A DNA stretch of 64,000 nt from Sphingomonas sp. PR090111-T3T-6A. Its GTDB lineage: Bacteria; Pseudomonadota; Alphaproteobacteria; Sphingomonadales; Sphingomonadaceae. Made by a program: the position numbers and the translations under genes. The stretch covers positions 174,986-238,985 of the forward strand of contig NZ_AORL01000015.1 in assembly GCF_000383095.1 (NCBI RefSeq), given 5' to 3'. Positions 43,647 through 53,157 of this stretch are shown here, piece after piece (the stretch's first letter is position 1; every line of letters starts with the position of its first letter). Under the pieces are notes generated by a model, which was not told the origin of the DNA, did not search any database, and saw only the letters and a list, made by a program, of their open reading frames with translations.

Positions 43647-46003
43647 GCGGGCGATCCATGATGACAGGGGCCGACGACGTGAACGATCCAGACATGTCTG
43701 CCGACGGTCGAACCGTCGTGGGGCCGGAGGTCAGTGCCGGTGCCAGCGAGCGCCGTGCCCCGCGCCGCGAGGTCAGCCTCGAACCCGGTGATGTGCTGAA
43801 CGGCATCTATCGGGTCGACCGGTTCATTGCGCGTGGCGGCATGGGCGAAGTGTTCGAGGGCGTGAACGTCGAGAGCGACGAGCGCGTCGCGATCAAGGCG
43901 ATGCGCAGCCATCTCGCCGCCGATCCCAAGGTGCTGGCGATGTTCCGCAAGGAAGCGCAGGTGCTCACCCGCATCGCGCATCCGGCGATCGTCCAGTATC
44001 GCGTGCTCGCCCGCGATCCGGAACTGGATCTCTATTATATCGTCACAGACTTCATCAACGGCGAGCCGCTGTCGGCCCACCTCGACGGGAGGCGGCCCAG
44101 CATCGCCGAAGTGGTCCGTTTCGCCCGGCGGCTGGCCTCGGGGTTGGAGGCGGCGCACGAATATGGCGCGATCCACCGTGACATGTCGCCGGACAATATC
44201 CTGCTGCCCGACGGCCTGCTGGAACGCGCCAAGATCATCGATTTCGGCATCGCGAAGAGCCTCGACGTGACCGCCGAGACGGTGGTCGGCGACGGCTTCG
44301 CGGGCAAGCTCGGCTATGTCGCGCCCGAGCAGTTCGGGGATTTCGATCGGCAGGTCGGTCCGTGGACGGACGTCTACTCCACGGCGCTGGTGCTGCTCGC
44401 CTTCGTGCGTGGGCGGGCGCCCGACATGGGTAAGACGCTGTCCGAGGCGATTGAGCGGCGACGCGAGGGACCGGACCTGTCGGGCCTGCCTGCCGCGATC
44501 GAGCCCCTGCTGCGTCGGATGCTGATCCCCGATCCGCGCGAGCGCATCCGCTCGATGGCGGACGTGCTGGTGGAACTCGGCGGGATCGACCTGAGCGAGG
44601 ACGAACCGGCCCGGATCGAGGCGGAGGCCATTCCCCCCGCGATCAAGGTGCCGACCCCGGAAGTGGAGGCGCCGCTCACCACCTTCCTGCCCGTCGATCC
44701 GATCCCGCAGTCGGGCGCGCAGCCGAAACCAGCGGCCATCCCGCCGCAGCCACGTCCCGCATCTCGTACGTCTGCGAAGCCGGCGCGGCGCTGGGTCGGC
44801 GGTGCGGTGGCGCTGCCGATGGCGACCATCGGTGCCGTGCTTCTCTTCCACCACGCATCGCCAGCGCCCGAGCCCTCGCCGGTGTCCGCGCCCTTGCCGG
44901 CCGTGATGGCGCAGCCCGCGCCTCAGCCGGTGGCGAAGGTCGGTGATGTCGGCGCGCTGCTGAGGGCGATGCCCTGCACCTGGCTCCACGCGGACAGCGG
45001 CGCGCCGGCGCTGCAGCTGTCGGGCGGCGCGCGCGATCCGGTGACGCTGGACGATCAGGTGATGGCGGCCGCGCGAGCGAATGGACTGGACGTGCAGTCA
45101 GTCAATTCGGCCGGTGTCGTGCAGGTGCCCGAGATGCGGTGCGATCTGATCGAGGCGCTGCGGCCGGTCGAGCCCGCCGGGGACGACGAGGCGTTCAAGC
45201 TGGTATCGGCGACGCGCCTGCTGACGCTCCGCGCCGGAGCGCCGGGCTGCCCGACCGATCCCGCCGCCCGCACCGACCTGACCGTCGTCGAACGCGATCC
45301 CAAGCGGGACTTCGCGCTATTCTCGATCCTTCCGGGCGGTGTCGTCCATCTGCTCGTGTCCGGGCGTCGGCAGTTCGCGGAACTCGCCGGTCGCCAGCCG
45401 CAGAAGTTTCAGGATCTGGGGGACGGCCGGTTCCAGGTGTCCGCCTGCTATGGTGCGGCGGGACCGGTGGGGATCGTGCTGGTGGATCGGGAGAGGCCGC
45501 TCGATCTCGGCCTGCCCGACGGTTTTACGGGTCAGCCGCCGGCTGGCTTCGCGAGCCGCGTCCGTGACATGGCGGAGAAGCAGGGCTGGCGTGCGCGCTC
45601 GACCTGGCTGCGGATCGATCCGGCGGCGCCGGGCGCCCTGGTCCGCCCGGCCATGGCGCCAGCGGTCGCCGACAAGCCCGCCGCGCCCGCGACACCGGCG
45701 CTCGCCCCCCTGATCGCTCCGCCGCCGGTCGGTGCGGCGGACGAGGCCCTGCGCCCGGCTTTCAAGCAGCATGCCGAGGCCACCAGCAACGGCGACTTCG
45801 CCGCCTGCCGTCGCTGGGACGGCAAGCGGTGGAGCGAACTCGGCTATGCCTCGCGCGCGGTCTGCGTCGAGCGCGTGTTCAAGAACCGGTGCGGGATTTC
45901 GAGCGGTCAGTTCGGCGACAACCCACTCCGCCGCTACAATGGCCGGATCGAGTGGATGCGCGGCAATCGTTGGTCCGCGATCGCAAAGGCGGACCCATGC
46001 TAG
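43643..46003 (+). CDS. ppkA: T6SS serine/threonine protein kinase (PpkA-like)
   Basis: A 786-residue Hanks-type kinase with a C-terminal extracytoplasmic part. The kinase domain covers about residues 50-310: RFIARGGMGEVFEG (P-loop), VAIKAM (ATP lysine), IHRDMSPDNIL (catalytic loop), IDFGIAKS (DFG) and YVAPEQF. The catalytic loop has serine where HRDxK normally has lysine. One membrane segment (VALPMATIGAVLLFHH, about 395-411) follows a proline-rich linker. The outside domain of about 370 residues holds paired cysteines and ends with a WDGKRWSELGY...CVERVFKNRCG motif. In T6SS loci PpkA, PppA and an FHA protein form the threonine phosphorylation switch; all three are here. Confidence 0.92.
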   Translation: MSGRSMMTGADDVNDPDMSADGRTVVGPEVSAGASERRAPRREVSLEPGDVLNGIYRVDRFIARGGMGEVFEGVNVESDERVAIKAMRSHLAADPKVLAMFRKEAQVLTRIAHPAIVQYRVLARDPELDLYYIVTDFINGEPLSAHLDGRRPSIAEVVRFARRLASGLEAAHEYGAIHRDMSPDNILLPDGLLERAKIIDFGIAKSLDVTAETVVGDGFAGKLGYVAPEQFGDFDRQVGPWTDVYSTALVLLAFVRGRAPDMGKTLSEAIERRREGPDLSGLPAAIEPLLRRMLIPDPRERIRSMADVLVELGGIDLSEDEPARIEAEAIPPAIKVPTPEVEAPLTTFLPVDPIPQSGAQPKPAAIPPQPRPASRTSAKPARRWVGGAVALPMATIGAVLLFHHASPAPEPSPVSAPLPAVMAQPAPQPVAKVGDVGALLRAMPCTWLHADSGAPALQLSGGARDPVTLDDQVMAAARANGLDVQSVNSAGVVQVPEMRCDLIEALRPVEPAGDDEAFKLVSATRLLTLRAGAPGCPTDPAARTDLTVVERDPKRDFALFSILPGGVVHLLVSGRRQFAELAGRQPQKFQDLGDGRFQVSACYGAAGPVGIVLVDRERPLDLGLPDGFTGQPPAGFASRVRDMAEKQGWRARSTWLRIDPAAPGALVRPAMAPAVADKPAAPATPALAPLIAPPPVGAADEALRPAFKQHAEATSNGDFAACRRWDGKRWSELGYASRAVCVERVFKNRCGISSGQFGDNPLRRYNGRIEWMRGNRWSAIAKADPC

Positions 46004-48402
46004 GCCGGCCCGCTCTCGATGCCCTTGCGCACGGCGGAGAGCGCGACGGCCAGCTCATGCGTGCGCAGCGGGTAATGCAGCGTCTCCGTGCCGTCGTCGG
46101 GGATGGGCGCGGCGATGATATAGGGCAGGCCCTGCGCGCCGGGGCGCAGCCGGCCGAGTGCCCCCGCCAGGAAATTGCGCTCGGCACCCACGATCAGCAG
46201 CAGGTCGCACGCGGCGATGTCGTCGAGCGCGTCCTCGATGGTGGTGACGCCCCAAGGCTCATAGCCGAGCGCGGCGATCAACTCTTCGTCGCGTTCCAGC
46301 GCCTGCGGATCGGGGTTGAGGAGCAAGATCGTCTGCCCGTCGCCGCGCATGAGGGGTTGCGGCGCGCGCGCGCGCTCCTTGTCGACCAGCGGCAGCCAGA
46401 TGGCGAAGCGACTTCCGCGCCCGATCTCGCTGCGCACGTCGATCGAGCCGCCATGCTGCTGCACGATCTCCCAGGCCGTCGAGAGGCCCAGCCCCGTGCC
46501 GTTCGCGCGCGTGGTGAAGAAGGGATCGAAGAGACGCGGCAGAGCGCTCGCGGGAATGCCGTGCCCTTCGTCGGAAATGGCGATCGCGACATAATCCCCC
46601 GGCCGGATGGCCGCATGGCTGAGGCGCCGGGAGGCGTGGACCTCGATATGCTCGATGTCGCAGCGGATGCTGCCGCCGTCCGGCATGGCGGAGGCGGCGT
46701 TGTGGCAGAGGTTCAGTAGTACCTGCTGGAGCTGCACCGCATCGGCTTCCAGCGTGATCGGCGGGATATGATCGCCGAGCCGGAGCATGATGCCCGAGGG
46801 CAGCGATGCGCCGAGCAGGCGCGCCGTCTCCTCCACGAACGGGCCCAGCGGCACGGCCTCGTGTGGCCGTTCGGCACGGCGGCCGAAGCGCAGCACCTGA
46901 TCCACCAGCATTCGTGCCCGGCCGACGGCGGAACGGATCTCCATCAGATTGTGGTTGGCGGGCGAGCCGCCACGGACGTGCAACTCGGCTGTTTCGGCGA
47001 ATCCGGCGATCGCGCCGATGATGTTGTTGACGTTGTGGGCGATGCCGCTGGCGAAGGCGCCGATCGTCTCCATGCGGCGGCCCTGGGCAAGCTTGCGTTC
47101 GAACTCCAGTCGTTCCGTCTCCAGCTTGTCGCGGTGGAGCGCCTGGAGGATGGCGACGAGCGCCGCGGACAGGCCGGTCATCGTCTCGGTCTCAATGCGG
47201 AGCGGCCCCCGATCGGCCTCGATCCCGAGCACCACCGCATCCTCGCTCTCGGGCGAGCGCAGCAGGATCAACGCTTGCGGCAATACGCCGCTCTGCGCGA
47301 TCGCGGCGCGCTGCTCGGCAGGGAGGGCGGCTAGCGAGCGCAGTTGGATGCGATCGTCGACCCATGGCTGCTGGCGGATCGCCGCCTCGACCATGGCGCG
47401 GCTGTGCGCAGGGGTGAAGTCCTCGCAGCGGGACCAGAGATAGCTCGTCGAGCGCGCGTCGTTGAGCAGCAGATAGGCGCGGTCGGCATCGACATGATGG
47501 GCGAGTCGCTCCAGCGCGCGCTGGACTCGTTCGGGCAGCTCGCGCGACCGCGCATCGATCATCAGGCCGAGGATGGTCGCGTGGAGATGCTCGAAGTCGC
47601 CCCGGCGGCGGAGCGAGCGGACATGGAAATAGACCTCCAGCGCCAGCATCAGGAAGACGAGCAGAGCGAAGGCGGTGATGCCGACAAGAGCCAGCTTGCG
47701 GCGATGGAGATCCTGATTGATCGCGTCATCGATCCGGTTGACGGCGAGGCGCACCTGTTCGAGATCGCGGTCGACGGGCACGGCCAGGAAGCTTGCGGCG
47801 ATCTGATCGATGGCCGGCAGCAGCTGGACGAGGAGCCTGGCATGGTTGAGGAGCTGGCGCGCCTCCTCGCTGTCGGCATAGTCCGGCGAATGCTCGTAGC
47901 GGGCGATACCCAGCTTGGCATCGGCGACGACATTGGGCGTGGTGTCGAGTGTCAGGCGCAGCACGTGCGCGGCGAGCAGGCTGGCCTTTTTCGAGGCGGC
48001 GGGCGAAGAGGACGTGACGGTGATGCGCGCCAGTGAGTTCTGAAGGAGCGCGTTGTCCGACTTGAACTGCTCCGCCAGCATCATGCGGGCATTGCCGTCC
48101 TCGGCGAGTCGGCGGACCGTCGTCTCCAGCGCCGGGTCGCGCGCCGACAGGCGGGTCAGCCTGGCGAGCGACCCTTCGATCTCCGCCGTGTCCGCGGTCA
48201 TCGGATCGTAGTTTCGCAGCAGGCCGGCGCGCGCCATCAGCAGGTCGCGCTGGAGCGCCCGGTCAGCCAGCGCGTAGGAATCCAGTGCGTGATAGGCCTC
48301 GATGGTCCAGCGCCGTTCGGCCATGCTGGGCATCAGGACGATCCAGAGCCCCGCGCAGGCGACCAGCGTAGCGATCGCCAGCGTGGTGCGCCACAGCCTC
48401 AT
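46000..48402 (-). CDS. Membrane histidine kinase with DAHL-like sensor and degenerate receiver
   Basis: An 800-residue sensor kinase. TM1 is at about residues 7-26 and TM2 at 237-260 (ALVGITAFALLVFLMLALEV), enclosing an all-helical periplasmic domain of about 210 residues resembling DAHL sensors. A GAF-like region follows. Next are the dimerisation/phosphoacceptor helix GAFASGIAHNVNNIIGAIAGF with the histidine, and the HATPase boxes (NLCHNAASAM, DEGHGIP, FDPFFTTRANGTGLGLS). The C-terminal 110 residues look like a receiver, but the phosphoacceptor position reads LLLIVG with no aspartate. It ends an operon of regulator, dihaem cytochrome and kinase with 4-bp overlaps, set between two T6SS gene blocks, so control of the T6SS is likely. 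Confidence 0.9.
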   Translation of the reverse strand: MRLWRTTLAIATLVACAGLWIVLMPSMAERRWTIEAYHALDSYALADRALQRDLLMARAGLLRNYDPMTADTAEIEGSLARLTRLSARDPALETTVRRLAEDGNARMMLAEQFKSDNALLQNSLARITVTSSSPAASKKASLLAAHVLRLTLDTTPNVVADAKLGIARYEHSPDYADSEEARQLLNHARLLVQLLPAIDQIAASFLAVPVDRDLEQVRLAVNRIDDAINQDLHRRKLALVGITAFALLVFLMLALEVYFHVRSLRRRGDFEHLHATILGLMIDARSRELPERVQRALERLAHHVDADRAYLLLNDARSTSYLWSRCEDFTPAHSRAMVEAAIRQQPWVDDRIQLRSLAALPAEQRAAIAQSGVLPQALILLRSPESEDAVVLGIEADRGPLRIETETMTGLSAALVAILQALHRDKLETERLEFERKLAQGRRMETIGAFASGIAHNVNNIIGAIAGFAETAELHVRGGSPANHNLMEIRSAVGRARMLVDQVLRFGRRAERPHEAVPLGPFVEETARLLGASLPSGIMLRLGDHIPPITLEADAVQLQQVLLNLCHNAASAMPDGGSIRCDIEHIEVHASRRLSHAAIRPGDYVAIAISDEGHGIPASALPRLFDPFFTTRANGTGLGLSTAWEIVQQHGGSIDVRSEIGRGSRFAIWLPLVDKERARAPQPLMRGDGQTILLLNPDPQALERDEELIAALGYEPWGVTTIEDALDDIAACDLLLIVGAERNFLAGALGRLRPGAQGLPYIIAAPIPDDGTETLHYPLRTHELAVALSAVRKGIESGPA

Positions 48403-49334
48403 CGCCTAGGCGCCTGGACGGGGCGGCCCTCGTAGGTGCCGGTCAATGTCTTGAGAAAAGCGGTGATGTCGGCCACGTCGCGGGGCGAGAGCGTGATGTC
48501 GAGCTGGGCGCGCGCCATCGACAGCACGGCCGACGAGAGATCCGGCGCGCTGCCGTCATGGAAATAGGGCGCGGTGGTCATGACGTTGCGCAGACTGGGC
48601 ACGCGCAGGATGGCGGGGTCGGGGGAGGCGAGCGGATGGAAGATTCCATGCCGCTGGAAGAGGTTGCCACCGACGTTCACGCCCTGATGGCAGGACACGC
48701 AGCCGACCGACTGGAAGCGCGCCCATCCGCGCTGCTCTTGCGGGGTCAGCGCCTTCGCATCGCCCGCCAGCCATCGATCGAAGCGGGCGTTCGGCGTCGT
48801 CAGCGAGCGGAGATAGAGCGTCAGCGCGTCGATCGTGGCGCGCTCGTCGAGCTCGCGATGATAGGCGGCGCGCACCTGCGCTGCGAAGACGGAATCGCGC
48901 CGCAGCCGCTCGATGCCCGGCCCATCGCCGCCCATGACATGTGGATTGCGCAACGACGCGGCGATCATGTCGGGCGCGCTCAGGATGCGCCCCGTCCAGG
49001 TGAAGCGGAAATTGAGCGTGCTGTTGAAGACGGTCGGCGTGTTGAGCTGCATCGGCGAGCCGTCGTCGCCCTTGTCGAGCCGCCAGGGGCTCGCGCCGCT
49101 GGTGGCGACGTCGTGGCAGGACTGGCAGCTGATGCGCCCGTGCAGCGAAAGGCGGGGATCGGCAAACAGGCGCTCGCCGATTGCGACCCTGGTCCGATCC
49201 AGCGCCGGCTGTGGCGGCAGCGGGAGGACGGGATGGCGCGCGTCCGCGGAAAGCGCGCGCAGTGCCGGAACGCTGGACGCAGCCAATATTCCTGCCCCCA
49301 GCGCCAAGGCGAACAAGGGCAGCGGGTGCTTCAA
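48399..49334 (-). CDS. Dihaem cytochrome c peroxidase-like protein (MauG/CcpA family)
   Basis: A 311-residue exported protein. An N-terminal hydrophobic segment (LFALALGAGILAASSVPAL) acts as signal or anchor. Two haem c sites are present, CQSCH at residues 70-74 and CVSCH about residue 212. Conserved MauG/CCP features follow: GERLFADPRLS, NTPTVFNSTLNFRFTWTGR, and RVPSLRNVMTTAPYFHDGS. At 311 residues it matches bacterial dihaem peroxidases. It is translationally coupled between a response regulator and a histidine kinase. In such gene trios the cytochrome may detect peroxide or redox state in the periplasm and inform the kinase; that role is inferred. Confidence 0.93.
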   Translation of the reverse strand: MKHPLPLFALALGAGILAASSVPALRALSADARHPVLPLPPQPALDRTRVAIGERLFADPRLSLHGRISCQSCHDVATSGASPWRLDKGDDGSPMQLNTPTVFNSTLNFRFTWTGRILSAPDMIAASLRNPHVMGGDGPGIERLRRDSVFAAQVRAAYHRELDERATIDALTLYLRSLTTPNARFDRWLAGDAKALTPQEQRGWARFQSVGCVSCHQGVNVGGNLFQRHGIFHPLASPDPAILRVPSLRNVMTTAPYFHDGSAPDLSSAVLSMARAQLDITLSPRDVADITAFLKTLTGTYEGRPVQAPRR

Positions 49335-50083
49335 CTCACCCGCACGTCGGCATCGAAGATGTAGCCCACGCCCCGCTGGGTGCGGATGAAGCGGGGCGCG
49401 CGCGGATCGTCTTTCAGTTTGCGGCGGAGGCGCAGGATCTGCACGTCGATGCTGCGGTCGAACACATCCTCATGCAGACGCGTCGCCTGAAGGAGATGCT
49501 CGCGGCTGAGCGCCCGGCGCGGGGCCGCGACGAAGGCGCTGAGCAGCGCGAACTCGCCCTTGGTCAGGGCCACGCTGTGCCCGTCCGGAGAGGTGAGGTC
49601 GCGGTTGCGCTGGTCGAACTGCCAGCCTTCGAAGCTGTAGCGATGTTCCGTACGGCGCGCCGGTGTCAGGCTGTCCATGTTGCGGCGGCGGAGCGTGGCG
49701 CGGATGCGGGCGAGCAGCTCGCGCATCCCGAATGGCTTGGTGATGTAATCGTCGGCGCCCAGCTCGAGGCCGACCACGCGATCGATCTCGTCGCGGCGGT
49801 GGCCGGTGATGAGGATGATGGGCACGATGCTCTTGCCGCGCAGCTCGCGCAGCAGGTCGAGCCCGTCATCCTCGCCCAGATGCAGGTCGAGCACGATCAG
49901 GTCCGGCTCCCGCACCGCCAGCGTGTGCATCAGCCCCTTGCGGCCCGATACGGAGCTGGCGCGCATGTTATGCTCGTTCAGATAATTGACGATCATGCGC
50001 TGCATCGCGGGCTCGTCGTCGACGACGAGAATCCGGGCGGCATGCGGTTCGGTTACGGTGTCAAACGCTTCGAGCATTCGCAT
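49331..50083 (-). CDS. OmpR-family response regulator
   Basis: A 250-residue regulator. The receiver domain (about 17-130) has the acidic pair in LVVDDEP, phosphoacceptor D66 in DLIVLDLH, the threonine in LITGHR and lysine in ITKPFG. The winged-helix output domain (about 150-245) has LTKGEFALLSAF, RSIDVQILRLRRKL and TQRGVGYIFDA. The ATG at 50083 is used; a GTG 12 bp upstream is possible. It leads the operon with the dihaem cytochrome and the kinase, its presumed partner, and faces tssK across a 370-bp gap. Confidence 0.94.
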   Translation of the reverse strand: MRMLEAFDTVTEPHAARILVVDDEPAMQRMIVNYLNEHNMRASSVSGRKGLMHTLAVREPDLIVLDLHLGEDDGLDLLRELRGKSIVPIILITGHRRDEIDRVVGLELGADDYITKPFGMRELLARIRATLRRRNMDSLTPARRTEHRYSFEGWQFDQRNRDLTSPDGHSVALTKGEFALLSAFVAAPRRALSREHLLQATRLHEDVFDRSIDVQILRLRRKLKDDPRAPRFIRTQRGVGYIFDADVRVS

Positions 50084-50454
50084 GTCCGGTCCCACTTCCC
50101 TCGATACGCAACGGTTACACGCACTAGACCGCCTTTCGTCCGAGGCAATGTTGCGGTCACAGGCGCTGTCATCGAAACGAACCGTCTGCGATGAGTGGCA
50201 CCCGTCGCGGGACGGTCTGCGGTCCGCGCCATCTGAAATGGCGACTTGCGGAGGGCCGCTCTAGCGGGAAGGATCTTACGCGTCCATGCGCGCGAGCCGC
50301 TTGCGCGCCGTTGCATTACATCTGAAACGCGACGCATTCCCGGCGACATTGGTTTGAAACCCGGCGACCGCCATTCCCAGGGCCTCTGGCCATCGGGAAC
50401 ACTGTCGATGCTCTTCACATCTCTCCTCATCCTGCCCGTCGCGAAGAAGCACCC
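50084..50454. promoter_or_regulatory. Divergent promoter region between response regulator and tssK
   Basis: This 370-bp gene-free region must serve both the regulator operon and the tssK block. It contains an inverted repeat CGCCAT-CTGAA-ATGGCG (50227-50243). It also has two direct copies of CCCGGCGAC 21 bp apart (50339-50347 and 50360-50368), that is two helical turns, the spacing usual for OmpR-type binding sites. The strings CATCTGAAA occur twice (about 50230 and 50319). No clear sigma-70 or sigma-54 promoter could be fixed by eye. Confidence 0.45.
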
Positions 50455-51798
50455 ATGAGGGGTGGGCGCGTCGCCTGGCGGGAAGGATTGTTTCTGCGCC
50501 AGCAGCATTTCCAGCAGCAGGACCGTCATATCGATGCGGTGGTCGCGGCCCATGCGCGGGGCACCGGCCCCTATCGCTGGGGCGTGATCGAGCTTCAGAT
50601 CAACCGCGATCTGGCGGCTCTCGGCAAGTTCGCCGTGGAGAAGCTCGTCGGCATCCTGCCCGATGGGATGACCTTCGCCATTCCCGGCGACCTGCCGCCG
50701 CCCGCCCCGGTCGATGTGCCCGCCGATACCCGCGATGCGCTCCTCCAGCTCACCATTCCGGCGCATCAGCCGGGCGCGGTCGAATATCGCGCGCGCGGGG
50801 AGGGCGGGAGCGAGGCCGTCCGCTTCGTGGTGGATGAGGAAGAGGTCATCGACAATTTCGCCGAGGAACGCACCAGCGAGCCGCTGGAGATCGCGCGGCC
50901 GAACCTCGCCTTCGGCATCACGCGTGACCAGACCTATGGCCGCATCCTGCTTGGCCTCGCGCGCATCCGCGAGACGAGCGCCGGCGCCCTGCTGTTCGAC
51001 GAGCGCTACATCGCGCCGTCGCTCGACATCCGGGCCAGCACGCGGCTTGCGGGCTTCCTCTCCGACATCATCGGCCGGTCGGCGCAGAGGATCGAGGAGT
51101 TGGCAGTGCGTGCCGTCGAGGCGACCGATGGCGGGGCCGAAACCTTCGCCAATTTCCTACTCCTCCAGGCGCTCAACCGCTGGAAAGGCCAGCTCGACCA
51201 TCTCGCCGCGCTGCCGATGGTACATCCCGAGCGGCTCTACGAGTCATTCCTCGGCATGGCGGGCGAACTCGCCACGCTGACCCATCCCGATCGCCGCCCG
51301 CCGCCTTTTCCGGCCTATGACCATGAGCGGCTGCGCGAAACATTCGAGCCGGTGGTCGAGGCGATCCAGTCCGCGTTGTCGGCGGTGTACGACCGCTCCG
51401 CCATCCAGCTCCCGCTTCAGCAGGCGGGGCCAGGGGCCTACACCTCGCGGATCACCGATCCGACGCTCTACCAGACCGGCTATTTCTATCTGGCTGTCAG
51501 CGCGCGCATGTCGCTCGACGATGTCCGGGCGCGCTTCCCCTCGGTCGCCAAGATCGGGACGGTGCAGAAGATGCGGTCGATCGTGGACTCCGCGCTCGCC
51601 GGCGTGCCGCTCCGCCATACGCCGACACCGCCGCCCCAAATCCGGGGCATTCCGGGCTATATCTATTTCGAGCTGGACCGCTCCTCACCCGATTGGGCGG
51701 ACTTCGCGAACGCGCCCGCGCTCGGCCTGCATGTCGCGGGCGACTGGCCGGAGCTGAAACTCGAGCTGTGGTGCGTCAAGAAGGCGACCTCGCGATGA
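50455..51798 (+). CDS. tssK: T6SS baseplate-membrane adaptor TssK
   Basis: A 447-residue TssK. The start RVAWREGLFLRQQHFQQQDRH is the family signature, followed by PYRWGVIELQINRDLAALGKFAVEKLVGILPDG. The C-terminal region contains DPTLYQTGYFYLAVSARM and IPGYIYFELDRSSPDW. TssK trimers link the baseplate wedge to TssL and TssM. First gene of the second plus-strand T6SS block; stop overlaps the tssL start. Confidence 0.96.
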   Translation: MRGGRVAWREGLFLRQQHFQQQDRHIDAVVAAHARGTGPYRWGVIELQINRDLAALGKFAVEKLVGILPDGMTFAIPGDLPPPAPVDVPADTRDALLQLTIPAHQPGAVEYRARGEGGSEAVRFVVDEEEVIDNFAEERTSEPLEIARPNLAFGITRDQTYGRILLGLARIRETSAGALLFDERYIAPSLDIRASTRLAGFLSDIIGRSAQRIEELAVRAVEATDGGAETFANFLLLQALNRWKGQLDHLAALPMVHPERLYESFLGMAGELATLTHPDRRPPPFPAYDHERLRETFEPVVEAIQSALSAVYDRSAIQLPLQQAGPGAYTSRITDPTLYQTGYFYLAVSARMSLDDVRARFPSVAKIGTVQKMRSIVDSALAGVPLRHTPTPPPQIRGIPGYIYFELDRSSPDWADFANAPALGLHVAGDWPELKLELWCVKKATSR

Positions 51799-53153
51799 CC
51801 GACGATCGCGCCGACAGCGAGCGGACGGTGTTCCGCCCGACGCCGCTCCAGGAACTGAGGTCGCGGAGCATGGGTGGCGGCACGGCCTTCGTGCCCGCTG
51901 CCGTCAACGGCGAACATGGAGCGGCTACACCGACGCGCTTCATGTCCGATGAGGACATGCCTGAGCCGCCGCCCCGCGCGCGGCCGCGCAACCTGATGCT
52001 GGAGGCGGGATCGCCGCTGCTCGCGCTGATCGCGGCGGTGCGCTCCGGCCGGTTGCGCATCGAGCTGCCGCAGCTCCACCAGAAAGCCACGGCCGCCGCC
52101 ATGCGCTTCGACGATGCGCTGGCGAGCGCCGGCTATGACGATGAGACCCGTCGGCGCGCGCGCTATGCCGTCTATGCGACGGTCGACGATGTCGCGCAGA
52201 ACCTGCCCGGCAAGGCCGCCGACGGCGCCGAATGGGCGCGGCGCAGCATGGTGGTGCGCGGCTTCGGCGAGAATATCGGTGGCGACCGCTTCTGGGCGCT
52301 GCTTCAGGAGATGCTCTCCCGGCCGGCGGATTATGCCGAGCTGATCGAGCTCTACCATGCCTGCCTCGCCGCGGGGTTCGAGGGGCGGCACCGTATCAGC
52401 GACGACGGTCGGAGCCGGTTGCGTCAGATCCTGACCAGCGCCTTTGCGGCACTCCCCCATGCGCGCGGCGTCTCCGATACCGAGCTGGTGCCGCACTGGC
52501 GGGGGCAGCCGACGCCGCTCCGCCGGGTGGGCTTCTGGACGCCTCTCGCTCTGGCGGCGAGCGTTCTGCTGGGCGTGCTGCTGCTGGTGGTGCTGGCGTT
52601 GCGACTGGTGCTGATCGAGACGGGGCAGCCATCGATGGCGACGCTGCTGGCGATCAACCCCGACCAGTCGCTCCGGCTCTCACGGAGCGCGCCGCCGCCA
52701 CCGCCTCAGTCCGATGCGCAGCAGCAGCGTGTGCAGGGCTTCCTCGCCGACGAGATCGCGCAGAAGCTCGTTGTGGTCGAGGAGGATCCCACCAGCCTGC
52801 GCGTCCGCACGACGGTGGGGCAGCTCTTCCAGTCCGGCTCGGATGCGCTGGAGCCGGGGCGACAGGCCCTGTTCGAGCGTATCGCCGATGCCGTGAACAG
52901 GGAGAAGGGCGGCGTCCGCATCGAAGGCCATACCGACAGCGATCCGATCTCGACACTGACCTTCCCCGACAATCTCGCGCTCTCCAAGGCGCGGGCCGAG
53001 GCGGTGGCGCGCATTTTCCGCAGCCATCTCACCGACCCCTCGCGCGTGACGGCGGCGGGGCTGGGCGCGACCCAGCCGATCGCCAGCAACGCCACGGCCG
53101 GCGGCAAGGCGCTCAACCGCCGCGTCGAGATCGTCATTCCACGGAGCCAGTGA
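51795..53153 (+). CDS. tssL: T6SS membrane-complex protein TssL with OmpA-like domain
   Basis: A 452-residue extended TssL. The cytoplasmic hook domain (about 65-250) holds NLMLEAGSPLLALIAAVRSG, DDETRRRARYAVYATVDD and FWALLQEML. A single membrane segment follows (LALAASVLLGVLLLVVLALRLVLI, about 255-278). The periplasmic C-terminus is OmpA/MotB-like (LFQSGSDALEPG, IEGHTDSDPIS, NLALSKARAEAV) and should bind peptidoglycan. Since no TssJ gene is seen, this domain may be what anchors the complex in the envelope. Coupled to tssK and tssM. Confidence 0.95.
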   Translation: MTDDRADSERTVFRPTPLQELRSRSMGGGTAFVPAAVNGEHGAATPTRFMSDEDMPEPPPRARPRNLMLEAGSPLLALIAAVRSGRLRIELPQLHQKATAAAMRFDDALASAGYDDETRRRARYAVYATVDDVAQNLPGKAADGAEWARRSMVVRGFGENIGGDRFWALLQEMLSRPADYAELIELYHACLAAGFEGRHRISDDGRSRLRQILTSAFAALPHARGVSDTELVPHWRGQPTPLRRVGFWTPLALAASVLLGVLLLVVLALRLVLIETGQPSMATLLAINPDQSLRLSRSAPPPPPQSDAQQQRVQGFLADEIAQKLVVVEEDPTSLRVRTTVGQLFQSGSDALEPGRQALFERIADAVNREKGGVRIEGHTDSDPISTLTFPDNLALSKARAEAVARIFRSHLTDPSRVTAAGLGATQPIASNATAGGKALNRRVEIVIPRSQ

Positions 53154-53157
53154 CATC

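Noticed and set aside
50096..50454. Sigma-54 promoter before tssK
   Set aside because: A TGGCAC is present near 50199 but the matching TTGC box at the right spacing is not.
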